Virus record (IMG/VR): IMGVR_UViG_3300009339_000008
Location: 1 to 23,213 of that record
From: a virus
Length of the DNA: 23,213 nt
Direction: 5' to 3' (one strand)
Shown piece by piece: positions 1 to 6,205 of this stretch. The translations under genes were made by a program, and so were the position numbers. Each line of letters starts with the position of its first letter. Positions within the stretch are counted from its first letter, which is position 1. The notes under the pieces are model-generated. The model was not told the origin of the DNA. It saw nothing but the letters and a program-made list of their open reading frames with translations, and did no database searches.

Positions 1-348
1 ACCCCTAATAGCTTTAACAAATGGTGGACTGGAATACAGTCACACAAGCGTGATAAACGCAAAGAACTAACAGACAGATGGTTGTACTATGCAACCAAAA
101 CAGTGAGTATGCGTGGAAATCACGACGAACAATTGGTAGTATTTTGTATATGGAATAGATATTCAAAGAGCAAATACAGTTTACCAAAGTACCAAGCTCG
201 TACAGTGTATGATATAATAAATCAAAAGCAATTGGCTTATAAACGAGAAAACAAAGCTAACAAAAGCCCAGTTGTGATTAAAAAGAAAACTAGTAAACGA
301 ATTATTAGTAGTGGGTATACGGGAAATCGTATTAACTATAATAGATAA
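1..348 (+). CDS. Unknown protein, 5'-truncated by the window edge
   Basis: The reading frame is open from the first base of the window to the TAA at 346-348, so at least 115 residues are visible and the true start lies to the left. A TTG at 82 could be taken as a start, but no Shine-Dalgarno site precedes it and the frame stays open with protein-like sequence (NSFNKWWTGIQSHKRDKR) before it. I do not recognise the family. The visible part is basic and soluble-looking: an aromatic, charged first half (KELTDRWLYYATKTV, VVFCIWNRY) and a lysine-rich tail (VVIKKKTSKR). No membrane segment or signal peptide is seen. It lies upstream of the terminase region and could belong to the preceding module. 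Confidence 0.6.
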   Translation, partial: TPNSFNKWWTGIQSHKRDKRKELTDRWLYYATKTVSMRGNHDEQLVVFCIWNRYSKSKYSLPKYQARTVYDIINQKQLAYKRENKANKSPVVIKKKTSKRIISSGYTGNRINYNR

Positions 349-354
349 GAGCCC

Positions 355-408
355 CCAAAGCAGACGGACCACTTCAGGGGCAATGTAGACCCACCCCCTA
401 GGTCCACA
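355..408. other. GC-rich foldable block, candidate packaging (cos/pac) region
   Basis: This non-coding stretch is visibly GC-rich (roughly 60 %) in an AT-rich genome. It contains nested inverted repeats: GGACC (366-370) with GGTCC (401-405), and inside them AGGGG (376-380) with CCCCT (395-399). Runs of C flank both. It lies a short distance upstream of the small terminase gene, where cos sites and terminase-binding sites are found in many phages. The sequence shows the composition and the repeats; the packaging role is inferred from position only. Confidence 0.35.
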
Positions 409-449
409 GCGTATTTATAGTAAAATGATAAATAAAGGAGTAAAAGATT

Positions 450-593
450 ATGAAAGTAACAAAACCAAGTGTAGAAGAACAAACCAAAAGCAGTCTTAAA
501 AACTGTTTGGTATTGACTAATGCAATACTAGGGTTAGTGTTCATACATTATTTTGTATATTTAATTAATAGCTTATTTAATTGGATATTTTAG
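450..593 (+). CDS. 47-residue single-pass membrane protein
   Basis: The gene starts at ATG 450 and ends at TAG 591-593. A strong ribosome site AAAGGAG (434-440) sits 9 bases before the start. The protein has a polar N-terminus (KVTKPSVEEQTKSS) and one long hydrophobic stretch from about residue 19 to 47 (CLVLTNAILGLVFIHYFVYL and on), which would cross the membrane. No family is recognised. It stands directly before the small terminase gene and is one of four small membrane proteins between 450 and 3122. A holin, lysis-accessory or superinfection role is possible, but nothing in the sequence decides between them. Confidence 0.6.
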   Translation: MKVTKPSVEEQTKSSLKNCLVLTNAILGLVFIHYFVYLINSLFNWIF

Positions 594-624
594 CCACTAA
601 GGCGTAAACTAGGAGATAAGTCAA

Positions 625-972
625 ATGACTGAAAAAAGCAAAAGCAACCCCAAAGGTGCGGGTCGTAAAAAGATAGAACTTGATCGTGATATGATACTCA
701 AGTTAGCAGAGCTACAATGCAATTGGAAAGAAATTGCATATGTTTGTGAATGCAGTGTAGATACTCTAAAGCGTAATTATGCCGATATAATCGACAAAGG
801 ATACGCACAGGGTAAAATCAAGCTTCGCAGAGCAATGTTTCGTAATGCAGTAGAAAATGACAATGCTGTAATACAGATCTTTTTAGCTAAAAACCTATTG
901 GGAATGCAGAACGATCCTGTCAATCAGGGCGAAGATAGTGTAGTATTACCGTGGGAATCAGACGATAAATAA
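625..972 (+). CDS. Terminase small subunit
   Basis: This 115-residue protein would recognise phage DNA and present it to the large terminase during packaging. A basic N-terminus with GAGRKK is followed by a helix-turn-helix at about residues 22-56 (ILKLAELQCNWKEIAYVCEC, then VDTLKRNY). Next comes RRAMFRNAVENDNAVIQIFLAKNLLGMQ at 68-95, a pattern I know from many phage small terminases, where a segment of this kind precedes the acidic C-terminus. The start is set by TAGGAG about 9 bases before ATG 625. Unusually, the large terminase gene begins only at 3669, so nine small genes separate the two subunits. The stop overlaps an ATAAATA motif (965-971). Confidence 0.8.
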   Translation: MTEKSKSNPKGAGRKKIELDRDMILKLAELQCNWKEIAYVCECSVDTLKRNYADIIDKGYAQGKIKLRRAMFRNAVENDNAVIQIFLAKNLLGMQNDPVNQGEDSVVLPWESDDK

Positions 973-1018
973 CACTAAGAACAACCCCTAAAAGTTAAAC
1001 CATACATAGGAAAAACAC

Positions 1019-1249
1019 ATGAGCAATGCAAACAAGTGGGCGGAAGTCACAGAACAAAATGAAAAAGATATAGTAGAAATTAAACACAGTATCAAAACAA
1101 TCAAGGACAACCACTTGACACACATCGAAAAAGACATGTGTAAACAAAGCAAAAAGCTCGACAGTTTAGATCAACGCATATGGTGGATTTTATCCATACT
1201 AGTAGTAAGCGTTGTATTAAGTATGGTAGGACCAAGTATAGGAGTATAG
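1019..1249 (+). CDS. Coiled-coil plus C-terminal membrane-anchor protein (XhlA-like architecture)
   Basis: This 76-residue protein has an N-terminal charged helical region (about residues 5-50, rich in Glu, Lys and heptad-like Ile/Leu) followed by one membrane segment at about 54-72 (RIWWILSILVVSVVLSMVGP). The same layout is seen in XhlA-type haemolysin/holin-accessory proteins of phages, where the helix sits in the cytoplasm and the C-terminal anchor is in the inner membrane. The resemblance is of architecture, not of a diagnostic motif. The ribosome site is weak (AGG 8 bases before the start). It lies in a cluster of small membrane proteins that may together form the lysis set, though no endolysin is visible here. 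Confidence 0.6.
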   Translation: MSNANKWAEVTEQNEKDIVEIKHSIKTIKDNHLTHIEKDMCKQSKKLDSLDQRIWWILSILVVSVVLSMVGPSIGV

Positions 1250-1253
1250 AATA

Positions 1254-1328
1254 ATGGCTTATAAAAGTAAAAAAACTAAAACCTCTAAAAAGAAAAACTC
1301 AAAGAAGAAATCAAAGGGGAAATATTAA
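1254..1328 (+). CDS. 24-residue lysine-rich peptide
   Basis: The frame runs from ATG 1254 to TAA 1326-1328. An AGGAG (1240-1244) lies 9 bases before the start, inside the last codons of the preceding gene. Twelve of the 24 residues are lysine, the rest mostly Ser, Thr, Asn and Gly, beginning MAYKSKKTKTSKKK. It has no hydrophobic segment. The stop overlaps the next ATG as TAATG, which supports translation as part of a coupled run. The function is unknown. Such a polycation would be expected to bind nucleic acid or acidic membrane lipid, but that follows from composition alone. It could also be a translated spacer without function. Confidence 0.5.
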   Translation: MAYKSKKTKTSKKKNSKKKSKGKY

Positions 1329-1441
1329 TGACTAAATTAAAGAAATTATTAAACAATCGTAAAGCACAACTATGTGCAATAATAATAGGATGTGGATTAA
1401 TAGTCTGGCATTATTGGCCATTCATTGATGCTGCATTATAA
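1328..1441 (+). CDS. 37-residue single-pass membrane peptide
   Basis: ATG 1328 overlaps the stop of the lysine-rich peptide (TAATG), and AAGGGGA (1314-1320) forms a good ribosome site 7 bases upstream. The product has a basic N-terminus (MTKLKKLLNNRKAQ) followed by a hydrophobic segment at about residues 15-33 (CAIIIGCGLIVWHYWPFI). The positive-inside rule predicts an N-terminus in the cytoplasm. No family is recognised. Small size, one membrane span and its neighbours fit a lysis-cluster peptide (pinholin- or spanin-like), but it has no lipobox and no second span to support either. Confidence 0.55.
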   Translation: MTKLKKLLNNRKAQLCAIIIGCGLIVWHYWPFIDAAL

Positions 1442-1453
1442 GGAGAAAAAGAT

Positions 1454-2140
1454 ATGGCGTTCGTAAGAGGCGATGAAGAACTAACAATTCAAGTATTTGG
1501 ACACAATCCACAATTAGCAGATACAACAGAAACTATCTGGCCAACAGGTGGATTTATTACATCAGGGTACCCTGGTGCAGCTCAGACACTGACATTAACA
1601 AGTGCCAGTGGTGCAACTGATAGTGGTGTTGTAATCACAATGCAAGGTCTAGATGGATCTACTTGGAACCTCGCTGAAGAAGAGGTAACACTGGGTGCTG
1701 ATGGTACCTTTACCACAACAAGTACTTGGGCTAAAGTAAACAGAGCTTGGGTAAGTGGTACAACAGAACTAGACGGTGATTGTACTATCGCAACAACAAC
1801 AACCGATGTAACTTTACAAGTATTAAAAGTGGATGGTAACACAACAGGTAATGCAACATACACAGTTCCTTGGGGCTATACTGGATATATGGATAGTATT
1901 AGTTGTAATGCAAGTGTTGATACAGATGTAAAATTAATTATCAGTATACTCGAGTTTAAATCGGGTACTGGATTCCTAGTTAAAGATAAAAGTCGTATCA
2001 TTAACTTTAGAAACAGTTATCAAAGACAGTTTATCAAACCTGTAAAAGTTCCACAAGGAAGTACAGTAGAACTACAAGCAGTTGCTGGTAGCAGTACTGG
2101 TATCAGTGCTGACTTTGTAATGTTGCTTGATAAAAATTAA
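1454..2140 (+). CDS. Beta-rich probable virion protein, paralogue 1
   Basis: This 228-residue protein is rich in Thr, Ser, Gly and Val with alternating hydrophobic residues, as in beta-sandwich virion proteins. It begins after AAGGAG about 8 bases upstream. It shares an order of motifs with the next gene: ETIW near the N-terminus, GA-T/S-DSGV, a GL/GV-G-TW segment, T-E/V-V-L, a VNRAWVSGT/VHRGYITGT segment, TVPWGYTGYM/TIPAGYNGYL and a C-terminal SADF-x-LL/ILE-K. The two are therefore an old tandem duplication. No signal peptide, coiled coil or membrane segment is seen. Location in the packaging/head module suggests a head fibre, decoration or other exposed virion protein. I cannot name a family. 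Confidence 0.65.
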   Translation: MAFVRGDEELTIQVFGHNPQLADTTETIWPTGGFITSGYPGAAQTLTLTSASGATDSGVVITMQGLDGSTWNLAEEEVTLGADGTFTTTSTWAKVNRAWVSGTTELDGDCTIATTTTDVTLQVLKVDGNTTGNATYTVPWGYTGYMDSISCNASVDTDVKLIISILEFKSGTGFLVKDKSRIINFRNSYQRQFIKPVKVPQGSTVELQAVAGSSTGISADFVMLLDKN

Positions 2141-2151
2141 GGAGCCAGCGT

Positions 2152-2886
2152 ATGCCTTTTAGTAAAGCACAAAGCACACACGATATCCCTTATGGGTTAC
2201 CCATAGTTAAAGGTCAAATTGATGCGTTAAGTGGTGTTCACAAATATGGATACAATGACGCTTGTAGTACAGCATGGGAAACTATATGGGACGGTGGTGG
2301 AACATATAATTGGATCACCACACCTGGTACATTAACTGCGACCAGCAGTGCAGGTGCCAGTGATAGTGGTGTAAGTGTAACACTAGAAGGCGTACATGGT
2401 ACAACTTGGGAACCCTTAACTGAAACTGTGGTATTAAATGGTTCAGGAGTGGGTGTAACAAGTGGCAGCTTCGGCAGAGTTCACAGAGGTTATATAACTG
2501 GAACCACAGACAGTACTGGTGACATAACTGTAACAGTAACTGGCAGTGCCACAGTACATGCAGTAATAAAATCACAGTTCAATCAAACACAAATGGCAGT
2601 TTATACAATCCCAGCTGGATACAATGGTTATCTCGTACAATTAAGTGCAACTATACAAAAGAATCAAGATATGGTATTAGCGTATAGAACCAGAGAGTAT
2701 ACAGATGGTGTGGGATACAGCCCTTGGAGAGCCAAAAGTGTTATTAGTTCATTTGCAGGAACTGTAGATAGAAAGTTCGACTTTCCAGAACATATGACTG
2801 CTAGAACTGATATTGATTTACAAGTTAAATGTGGAGCAACTGCGGAAGTTAGTGCAGATTTCGAAATCATATTGGAAAAACAATAA
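2152..2886 (+). CDS. Beta-rich probable virion protein, paralogue 2
   Basis: This 244-residue protein is a paralogue of the preceding one, with the same motif order but strongly diverged. It has a longer N-terminus (about 40 residues before TAWETIWDGG) and an extra basic-aromatic segment near residues 182-200 (LAYRTREYTDGVGYSPWRAK). AGGAG lies 9 bases before ATG 2152. Its stop overlaps the start of the holin-like gene as TAATG. A virion surface role is inferred from composition, duplication and context. A host-facing or capsid-decoration protein would fit, but no catalytic or carbohydrate-binding motif can be pointed out. Confidence 0.65.
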   Translation: MPFSKAQSTHDIPYGLPIVKGQIDALSGVHKYGYNDACSTAWETIWDGGGTYNWITTPGTLTATSSAGASDSGVSVTLEGVHGTTWEPLTETVVLNGSGVGVTSGSFGRVHRGYITGTTDSTGDITVTVTGSATVHAVIKSQFNQTQMAVYTIPAGYNGYLVQLSATIQKNQDMVLAYRTREYTDGVGYSPWRAKSVISSFAGTVDRKFDFPEHMTARTDIDLQVKCGATAEVSADFEIILEKQ

Positions 2887-3122
2887 TGCGTTTAACCCCC
2901 AATCATTTAGATAGATGGCGCATTATTCCAAGACTGTTGATACTAACATATATGATTGTGTTTTATCAAGTTACTGCTTGGTTTATGGCACTACCAGAAC
3001 CAAACAATGCACAAGCAGGCTTTGTTAGTGTTATTGTAGGTGCAGGTGCAGCCTGGTTTGGACTATATGTTAATAGTAAAACTACACCAGTAGAAGATAA
3101 AAAACCAAAAGAGAAATACTAA
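2886..3122 (+). CDS. Two-span membrane protein, candidate holin
   Basis: This 78-residue protein has a basic N-terminus (MRLTPNHLDRWRIIPR), a first membrane span at about residues 15-36 (LLILTYMIVFYQVTAWFM), a short polar turn (EPNNAQ), a second span at about 44-62 (GFVSVIVGAGAAWFGLYV) and a charged lysine-rich tail (EDKKPKEKY). Two spans with a charged C-terminus is a class II holin layout. I also know similar R-L-x-P-x-x-W-R-x-x-P-R-L N-termini from phage proteins annotated only as putative holins. It starts inside the stop of the preceding gene and its own stop overlaps the next start, so translation is probably coupled. No endolysin is adjacent. Confidence 0.55.
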   Translation: MRLTPNHLDRWRIIPRLLILTYMIVFYQVTAWFMALPEPNNAQAGFVSVIVGAGAAWFGLYVNSKTTPVEDKKPKEKY

Positions 3123-3466
3123 TGGCAAAATTTAAAGGATACAACTGTTTAACTGGCAACTGTGGAGGACACAAAGCTGGTTACAGGTATGGTAAAAACG
3201 GAGGTGGTACTCCAAGTCCACATAGCCCAAGTTTCAATGAAGGCTTAGCACTAGCAAGTGGACTGTTAAAATCACCAACACAAAAAGTAATAGGTAAAGC
3301 AGCAAAAGTTGCCGGTGGAACTGCTAAAGGATTATTAAGCAGTGCTAATGTTGTAAACAAAGGTATAGCAATTACCGGTTTAGCAGCAGCAAGTGGTGTT
3401 GCACTAAGTAACAGAGCAAACAAACAAAACAACAACTATAAACCACCTTACGATCAAAAACCATAA
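3122..3466 (+). CDS. Unknown small protein with CxxxxC / GGHKAGYRYG N-terminus
   Basis: This 114-residue protein starts with a short motif containing Cys9 and Cys14 (YNCLTGNCGGHKAGYRYGKN), then a Gly/Pro/Ser linker, then a long Ala/Gly/Lys-rich half (about residues 40-100) with helical, weakly hydrophobic character. I recall comparable N-C-x-G-H-x-A-G-Y motifs in uncharacterised marine-phage proteins, but no function is known to me. The two cysteines and the histidine could bind a metal; this is speculation. It overlaps the previous stop (TAATG) and lies in the run leading to the large terminase. Confidence 0.6.
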   Translation: MAKFKGYNCLTGNCGGHKAGYRYGKNGGGTPSPHSPSFNEGLALASGLLKSPTQKVIGKAAKVAGGTAKGLLSSANVVNKGIAITGLAAASGVALSNRANKQNNNYKPPYDQKP

Positions 3467-3481
3467 ACATGAGAACCCCCA

Positions 3482-3682
3482 ATGAAAATCAAAGACGCAC
3501 CATATTCAAATGATCAACTGTTTGATCAACCAGAACCTGGATTAATAAAACAAGTATTTGTAGAATATAGAAGCAAACCCAAAGGTGTAGAAGTAATTAC
3601 AACTACTAGAAACTATCATGGAACTGATGATTACTTTGATAGTGTAACAGTGGAATTTTTACAAACACATGCCACTAAGTAA
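3482..3682 (+). CDS. Unknown 66-residue protein overlapping the large terminase start
   Basis: The frame runs from ATG 3482 to TAA 3680-3682 and overlaps the first 14 bases of the large terminase gene, a typical coupling arrangement. The product is acidic to neutral and soluble, with predicted strand segments (LIKQVFVEYRSK, GVEVITTTRNY, FDSVTVEFL). No family is recognised. There is no convincing Shine-Dalgarno site; the start is preceded by GAGAACCCCCA. A small head-assembly or terminase-accessory protein is possible from position only. Confidence 0.55.
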   Translation: MKIKDAPYSNDQLFDQPEPGLIKQVFVEYRSKPKGVEVITTTRNYHGTDDYFDSVTVEFLQTHATK

Positions 3683-4904
3683 ACCACAACAAAAGATATT
3701 TGATGATTCGAGTCGCTTCCGTGTAGTAAGTGCAGGTAGACGCTTTGGTAAAAGTTTCTTAAGTGTATGGGAAATGGCTAGAGCAGCCAGATATCCAAAT
3801 CAAAAAGTAATGTATGTTGCACCCAGTTATAGACAAGCCAAAAGTATTATATGGGAAGAACTAAAGAATCAATTAATAAGCAAACGCTGGATCAAAAAAA
3901 TAAACGAAAGTGAATTGAGTATACTGTTAGTAAATGGCAGTACAATAATACTTCGCAGTGCTGACGCAGGGGAGAGTATCCGTGGGTTGGAGTTCGACCT
4001 AGTAATATGTGATGAGATGGCTTTCTTTCCAAATGGAAGCAGTGTATGGACAGATATTATAAGACCAACACTATCAAGCAGACCAGGATCAAAAGCATTG
4101 TTTATTAGTACACCTCAAGGTATGGGTAACTTCTTTTATGACTTGTATCAACAAGGACATACTGTAGAAGATTGGAGCAGTCATCAATATACAACTGCTG
4201 AAGGTGGTAATGTTCCAGAAGAAGAGATACTAGCCGCCAAGCGAGATTTAGATACAAAAACATATTTGCAAGAATATGAAGCAAGTTTTCAAAGCTCAGG
4301 TAATGTTATATACTATGCATTCAAACCAGATAACATACGCAAGTTTGAACATGAGATTCCAAATCAATTACATGTGGGACTTGACCTCAATGTTAGCAAA
4401 ATGGTCGCTATAGTATGTGCAAAGTATACAGATGGATTACATATAATAGATGAAGTAGTATTACGCAATACTAACACAGATGAAATATGTCAAGCATTGC
4501 GAGAACGGTACCCTGGTAAACGCATATACATATATGCAGATCCGGCTGGTAAGCAAAGGCGTACAAGTGCAAGAGATAACACTGATCATACCATAATAAC
4601 ACAATGGGGTATGGAGTTAAGATCACCGCGAGCACATCCACTAGTTAAAGATAGAATCAATGCAGTAAACAGACTGTTATGCAATGCAGAAGAACAAAGA
4701 CATTTGTTTGTGGATCCACAGTGTAAAGAAAGCATAGAAGCATTAAGCAAACAACAATACAAGCCCGGCACAAACATTCCTATAAAAGACGCAGAATTTG
4801 GTTATGATGGTGTAAATGATGGTATAGGATACGCAGTAAGTTATCTATATCCATTGCGTAAAGAATACACACAACGCACACAAAAGGTATTTGGAGCCTG
4901 GTAA
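3669..4904 (+). CDS. Terminase large subunit (packaging ATPase-nuclease)
   Basis: This 411-residue protein drives DNA into the prohead and cuts the concatemer. The N-terminal ATPase shows a Walker A of the terminase type, SAGRRFGKS (residues 21-29), a Walker B with catalytic acid LVICDE (111-116) and the coupling motif STP (147-149). The C-terminal RNase H-like nuclease shows the expected spaced acidic residues: D239 in GLDLN, D291 in YADPAG and D380/D384 in YDGVNDGIGYA. Both domains appear intact. The start is ATG 3669, inside the end of the upstream small gene. The gene is the last before the regulatory island at 4905-6563 and is separated from the small subunit by about 2.7 kb. Known terminases act at the portal vertex, whose gene follows at 7001. 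Confidence 0.93.
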   Translation: MPLSKPQQKIFDDSSRFRVVSAGRRFGKSFLSVWEMARAARYPNQKVMYVAPSYRQAKSIIWEELKNQLISKRWIKKINESELSILLVNGSTIILRSADAGESIRGLEFDLVICDEMAFFPNGSSVWTDIIRPTLSSRPGSKALFISTPQGMGNFFYDLYQQGHTVEDWSSHQYTTAEGGNVPEEEILAAKRDLDTKTYLQEYEASFQSSGNVIYYAFKPDNIRKFEHEIPNQLHVGLDLNVSKMVAIVCAKYTDGLHIIDEVVLRNTNTDEICQALRERYPGKRIYIYADPAGKQRRTSARDNTDHTIITQWGMELRSPRAHPLVKDRINAVNRLLCNAEEQRHLFVDPQCKESIEALSKQQYKPGTNIPIKDAEFGYDGVNDGIGYAVSYLYPLRKEYTQRTQKVFGAW

Positions 4905-4921
4905 AAAATAGCTAAAAAAGG

Positions 4922-4950
4922 TTGACAATAGCAAGAATTCTTGCTATAAT
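4922..4950 (+). promoter_or_regulatory. Consensus promoter P1 with a 20-bp palindromic operator in its spacer
   Basis: TTGACA (4922-4927) and TATAAT (4945-4950) are both perfect sigma-70 boxes with a 17-nt spacer. The perfect palindrome ATAGCAAGAATTCTTGCTAT (4928-4947) fills the spacer and overlaps the -10, as expected of a repressor site that blocks polymerase. The preceding AAAAGGTTGACAA is repeated at P2. The predicted start of transcription is near 4957. Confidence 0.85.
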
Positions 4951-4956
4951 ATGTTT

Positions 4957-5041
4957 ATAAATTAACCCACAGTGCATCTCTCCTATTGCAAGCGTTAATT
5001 CTCTAATGTTAAACATTGCAGGATGTATTGTGGGTTTTTTT
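4957..5041 (+). ncRNA. Candidate about 85-nt small RNA ending in an intrinsic terminator
   Basis: A transcript from P1 would start near 4957 and end at the seven T residues at 5035-5041. No ribosome site with a usable frame lies between. The arms 4964-4978 and 5022-5036 pair over 15 bp with two G-U pairs (AACCCACAGTGCATC with GATGTATTGTGGGTT). The 43-nt apical region can form a further short stem, TGCAA (4987-4991) with TTGCA (5016-5020). The outer stem and U-run work as an intrinsic terminator, so this unit is closed: promoter, operator, RNA, terminator. A related stem-loop closes the neighbouring ParB-like gene at 6165. The alternative is that it is only a leader with strong attenuation ahead of P2 and the ParB-like gene. 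Confidence 0.6.
4964..5041 (+). terminator. Intrinsic terminator closing the P1 transcript
   Basis: A 15-bp stem (4964-4978 with 5022-5036) is followed by seven T residues (5035-5041). It would stop both the P1 transcript and read-through from the large terminase gene before P2. The stem is longer and the loop far larger than in a minimal terminator, which is why the whole is also listed as a candidate RNA. Confidence 0.75.
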
Positions 5042-5065
5042 GTAGCTAAAAAGTAGCACAAAAGG

Positions 5066-5094
5066 TTGACAAATACAGTATAATACTGTATATT
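5066..5094 (+). promoter_or_regulatory. Promoter P2 with a 19-bp palindromic operator, driving the ParB-like gene
   Basis: TTGACA (5066-5071) and TATATT (5089-5094) are 17 nt apart. The perfect interrupted palindrome ATACAGTAT-A-ATACTGTAT (5073-5091) occupies the spacer and enters the -10. Transcription would start near 5101, about 70 bases before the ParB-like start codon. Confidence 0.8.
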
Positions 5095-5099
5095 GTTAT

Positions 5100-5127
5100 A
5101 TGTAAGTTGGAAATATTGAACTTACAT
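5100..5127 (+). promoter_or_regulatory. 5'-terminal mRNA hairpin of the ParB-like transcript
   Basis: ATGTAAGTT (5100-5108) and AACTTACAT (5119-5127) pair perfectly over 9 bp around a 10-nt loop, exactly where the P2 transcript should begin. Hairpins at the extreme 5' end of bacterial mRNAs are known to slow decay. The start codon and its strong ribosome site AAAGGAGG (5158-5165) are outside the stem. Confidence 0.5.
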
Positions 5128-5170
5128 TTTATAAACCGGCCGTAGTAACGAGCCAATAAAGGAGGACATT

Positions 5171-6118
5171 ATGTCACAAACTAAGATAAAAGTCGTTGAT
5201 CAGACTGTAAATGATCTACCAATCCCAAACATTTTAAAAAAGTATGTAGGCAAGGAAACAGGTACTAAAGCATCAGCTCAAACAGTATCAGTTAATATTC
5301 CTATGCATATTGCTCAGCGTGATATACATACCAAAGACATTATCAAATGGGTTACTAAAAGCAAAGGCTTTGATTGGAGCTTGTTTGGTGTTGTCACAGT
5401 AGTAGAAGACAGCAAAGGTAATCAAACTTGTTTGGATGCACAACACAGATTACAAATGATCCGTTGGATCTTACCACATGTAACACAAGTACCAGCACAT
5501 ATTATTCAGACAGATGATCCTGCATATGCAAGTAAAGTATTTGCAGGTAAAAATGGTACTATGGTTAGAAGATTAAGTGCCGAAGAACTGTTTTGGGCAC
5601 AAACAATTGAAGGTGATAAACATGCATTGTTTCTAAAAGATATATTAGAAGTTGCAGAAATCAGTTGTGGTAAAGTAAATGAGGGTCCAGATAGAAAAAC
5701 TGTTAAGTATGCTAGTTTTGATAAAAGTGTTAAAATGGGTGCAGATGAAACTGTTTATGCAATTGAATTATTGCAAGAAGCATATCCTAAATCAAACATA
5801 CAAGCACAAGTTATGTGTGGATTAACAAGATTGTTTACACTTAAAAAGTATGAAGATCAAGGTAATCCAGATACTGAACTTGGTAAATTGTTTCATGAAT
5901 GGTTTACACAGATTCTTGCACCAGGACACAAACTAGCAGAATTAAACTTTCCTGAGTATCATAATACAAATGTGTGGCACAATGGTGTTGCATATGGATT
6001 ACAAGAGAAGTTTAACCACTGGTTAGATCGCTTAGGTCACAAGCGTGTACATATTAAGCAAATCAGAGATATCTATCGAGCAGGTATAACTGGAAAAATT
6101 GCTGAAGATGATGAATAA
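5171..6118 (+). CDS. ParB/sulfiredoxin-fold-like protein (DUF6551-like), independently transcribed cargo gene
   Basis: This 315-residue protein resembles phage and plasmid proteins with a ParB N-terminal-like domain. VNIPMHIAQRDI (41-52) is followed by a W-x-x-x-x-G region, FGVVTVVEDSKGNQT (72-86) and the signature CLDAQHRLQMI (87-97), which corresponds to the D-G-Q-H-R box of the family. VPAHII (107-112) and a helical C-terminal two thirds follow. In the family the box binds nucleotide (CTP in true ParB), but this is not proven for phage members. No separate helix-turn-helix is obvious, so DNA binding is uncertain. The gene has its own operator-bearing promoter, a 5' hairpin, a strong ribosome site 5 bases before the start and a terminator, and it interrupts the usual large terminase-portal order. 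It is therefore a moron-like unit, perhaps autoregulated through the P2 palindrome. Confidence 0.7.
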   Translation: MSQTKIKVVDQTVNDLPIPNILKKYVGKETGTKASAQTVSVNIPMHIAQRDIHTKDIIKWVTKSKGFDWSLFGVVTVVEDSKGNQTCLDAQHRLQMIRWILPHVTQVPAHIIQTDDPAYASKVFAGKNGTMVRRLSAEELFWAQTIEGDKHALFLKDILEVAEISCGKVNEGPDRKTVKYASFDKSVKMGADETVYAIELLQEAYPKSNIQAQVMCGLTRLFTLKKYEDQGNPDTELGKLFHEWFTQILAPGHKLAELNFPEYHNTNVWHNGVAYGLQEKFNHWLDRLGHKRVHIKQIRDIYRAGITGKIAEDDE

Positions 6119-6164
6119 ATACTAGGTCTCAATAGAGATACCAAGTAAGAATTTATCATTACAT

Positions 6165-6205
6165 AACCCACAGTGTAGTACAAGATGCATTGTGGGTTTT
6201 TCTTT
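6165..6205 (+). terminator. Intrinsic terminator after the ParB-like gene, sister of the 4964-5041 stem-loop
   Basis: AACCCACAGTGTA (6165-6177) pairs with TGCATTGTGGGTT (6186-6198), including two G-U pairs, around an 8-nt loop, and is followed by TTTTTCTTT. The left arm starts with the same AACCCACAGTG and the right arm ends with the same ATTGTGGGTTTTT as the 4964-5041 element, so the two copies appear related by duplication or recombination. Confidence 0.8.

Noticed and set aside
1115-1143. Further TTGACA strings at about 1115 and 7848
   Set aside because: Both lie inside genes and have no -10 box at 16-18 nt.
3512-3529. Palindrome TGATCAA-CTGT-TTGATCA
   Set aside because: It is inside a small gene and explained by the near-repeated codons for D-Q-L-F-D-Q; no promoter is near.
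5073-5091. LexA-type SOS box at P2
   Set aside because: The E. coli LexA box is CTGT-N8-ACAG. Here the order is reversed (ACAG-N7-CTGT), so SOS control cannot be claimed.
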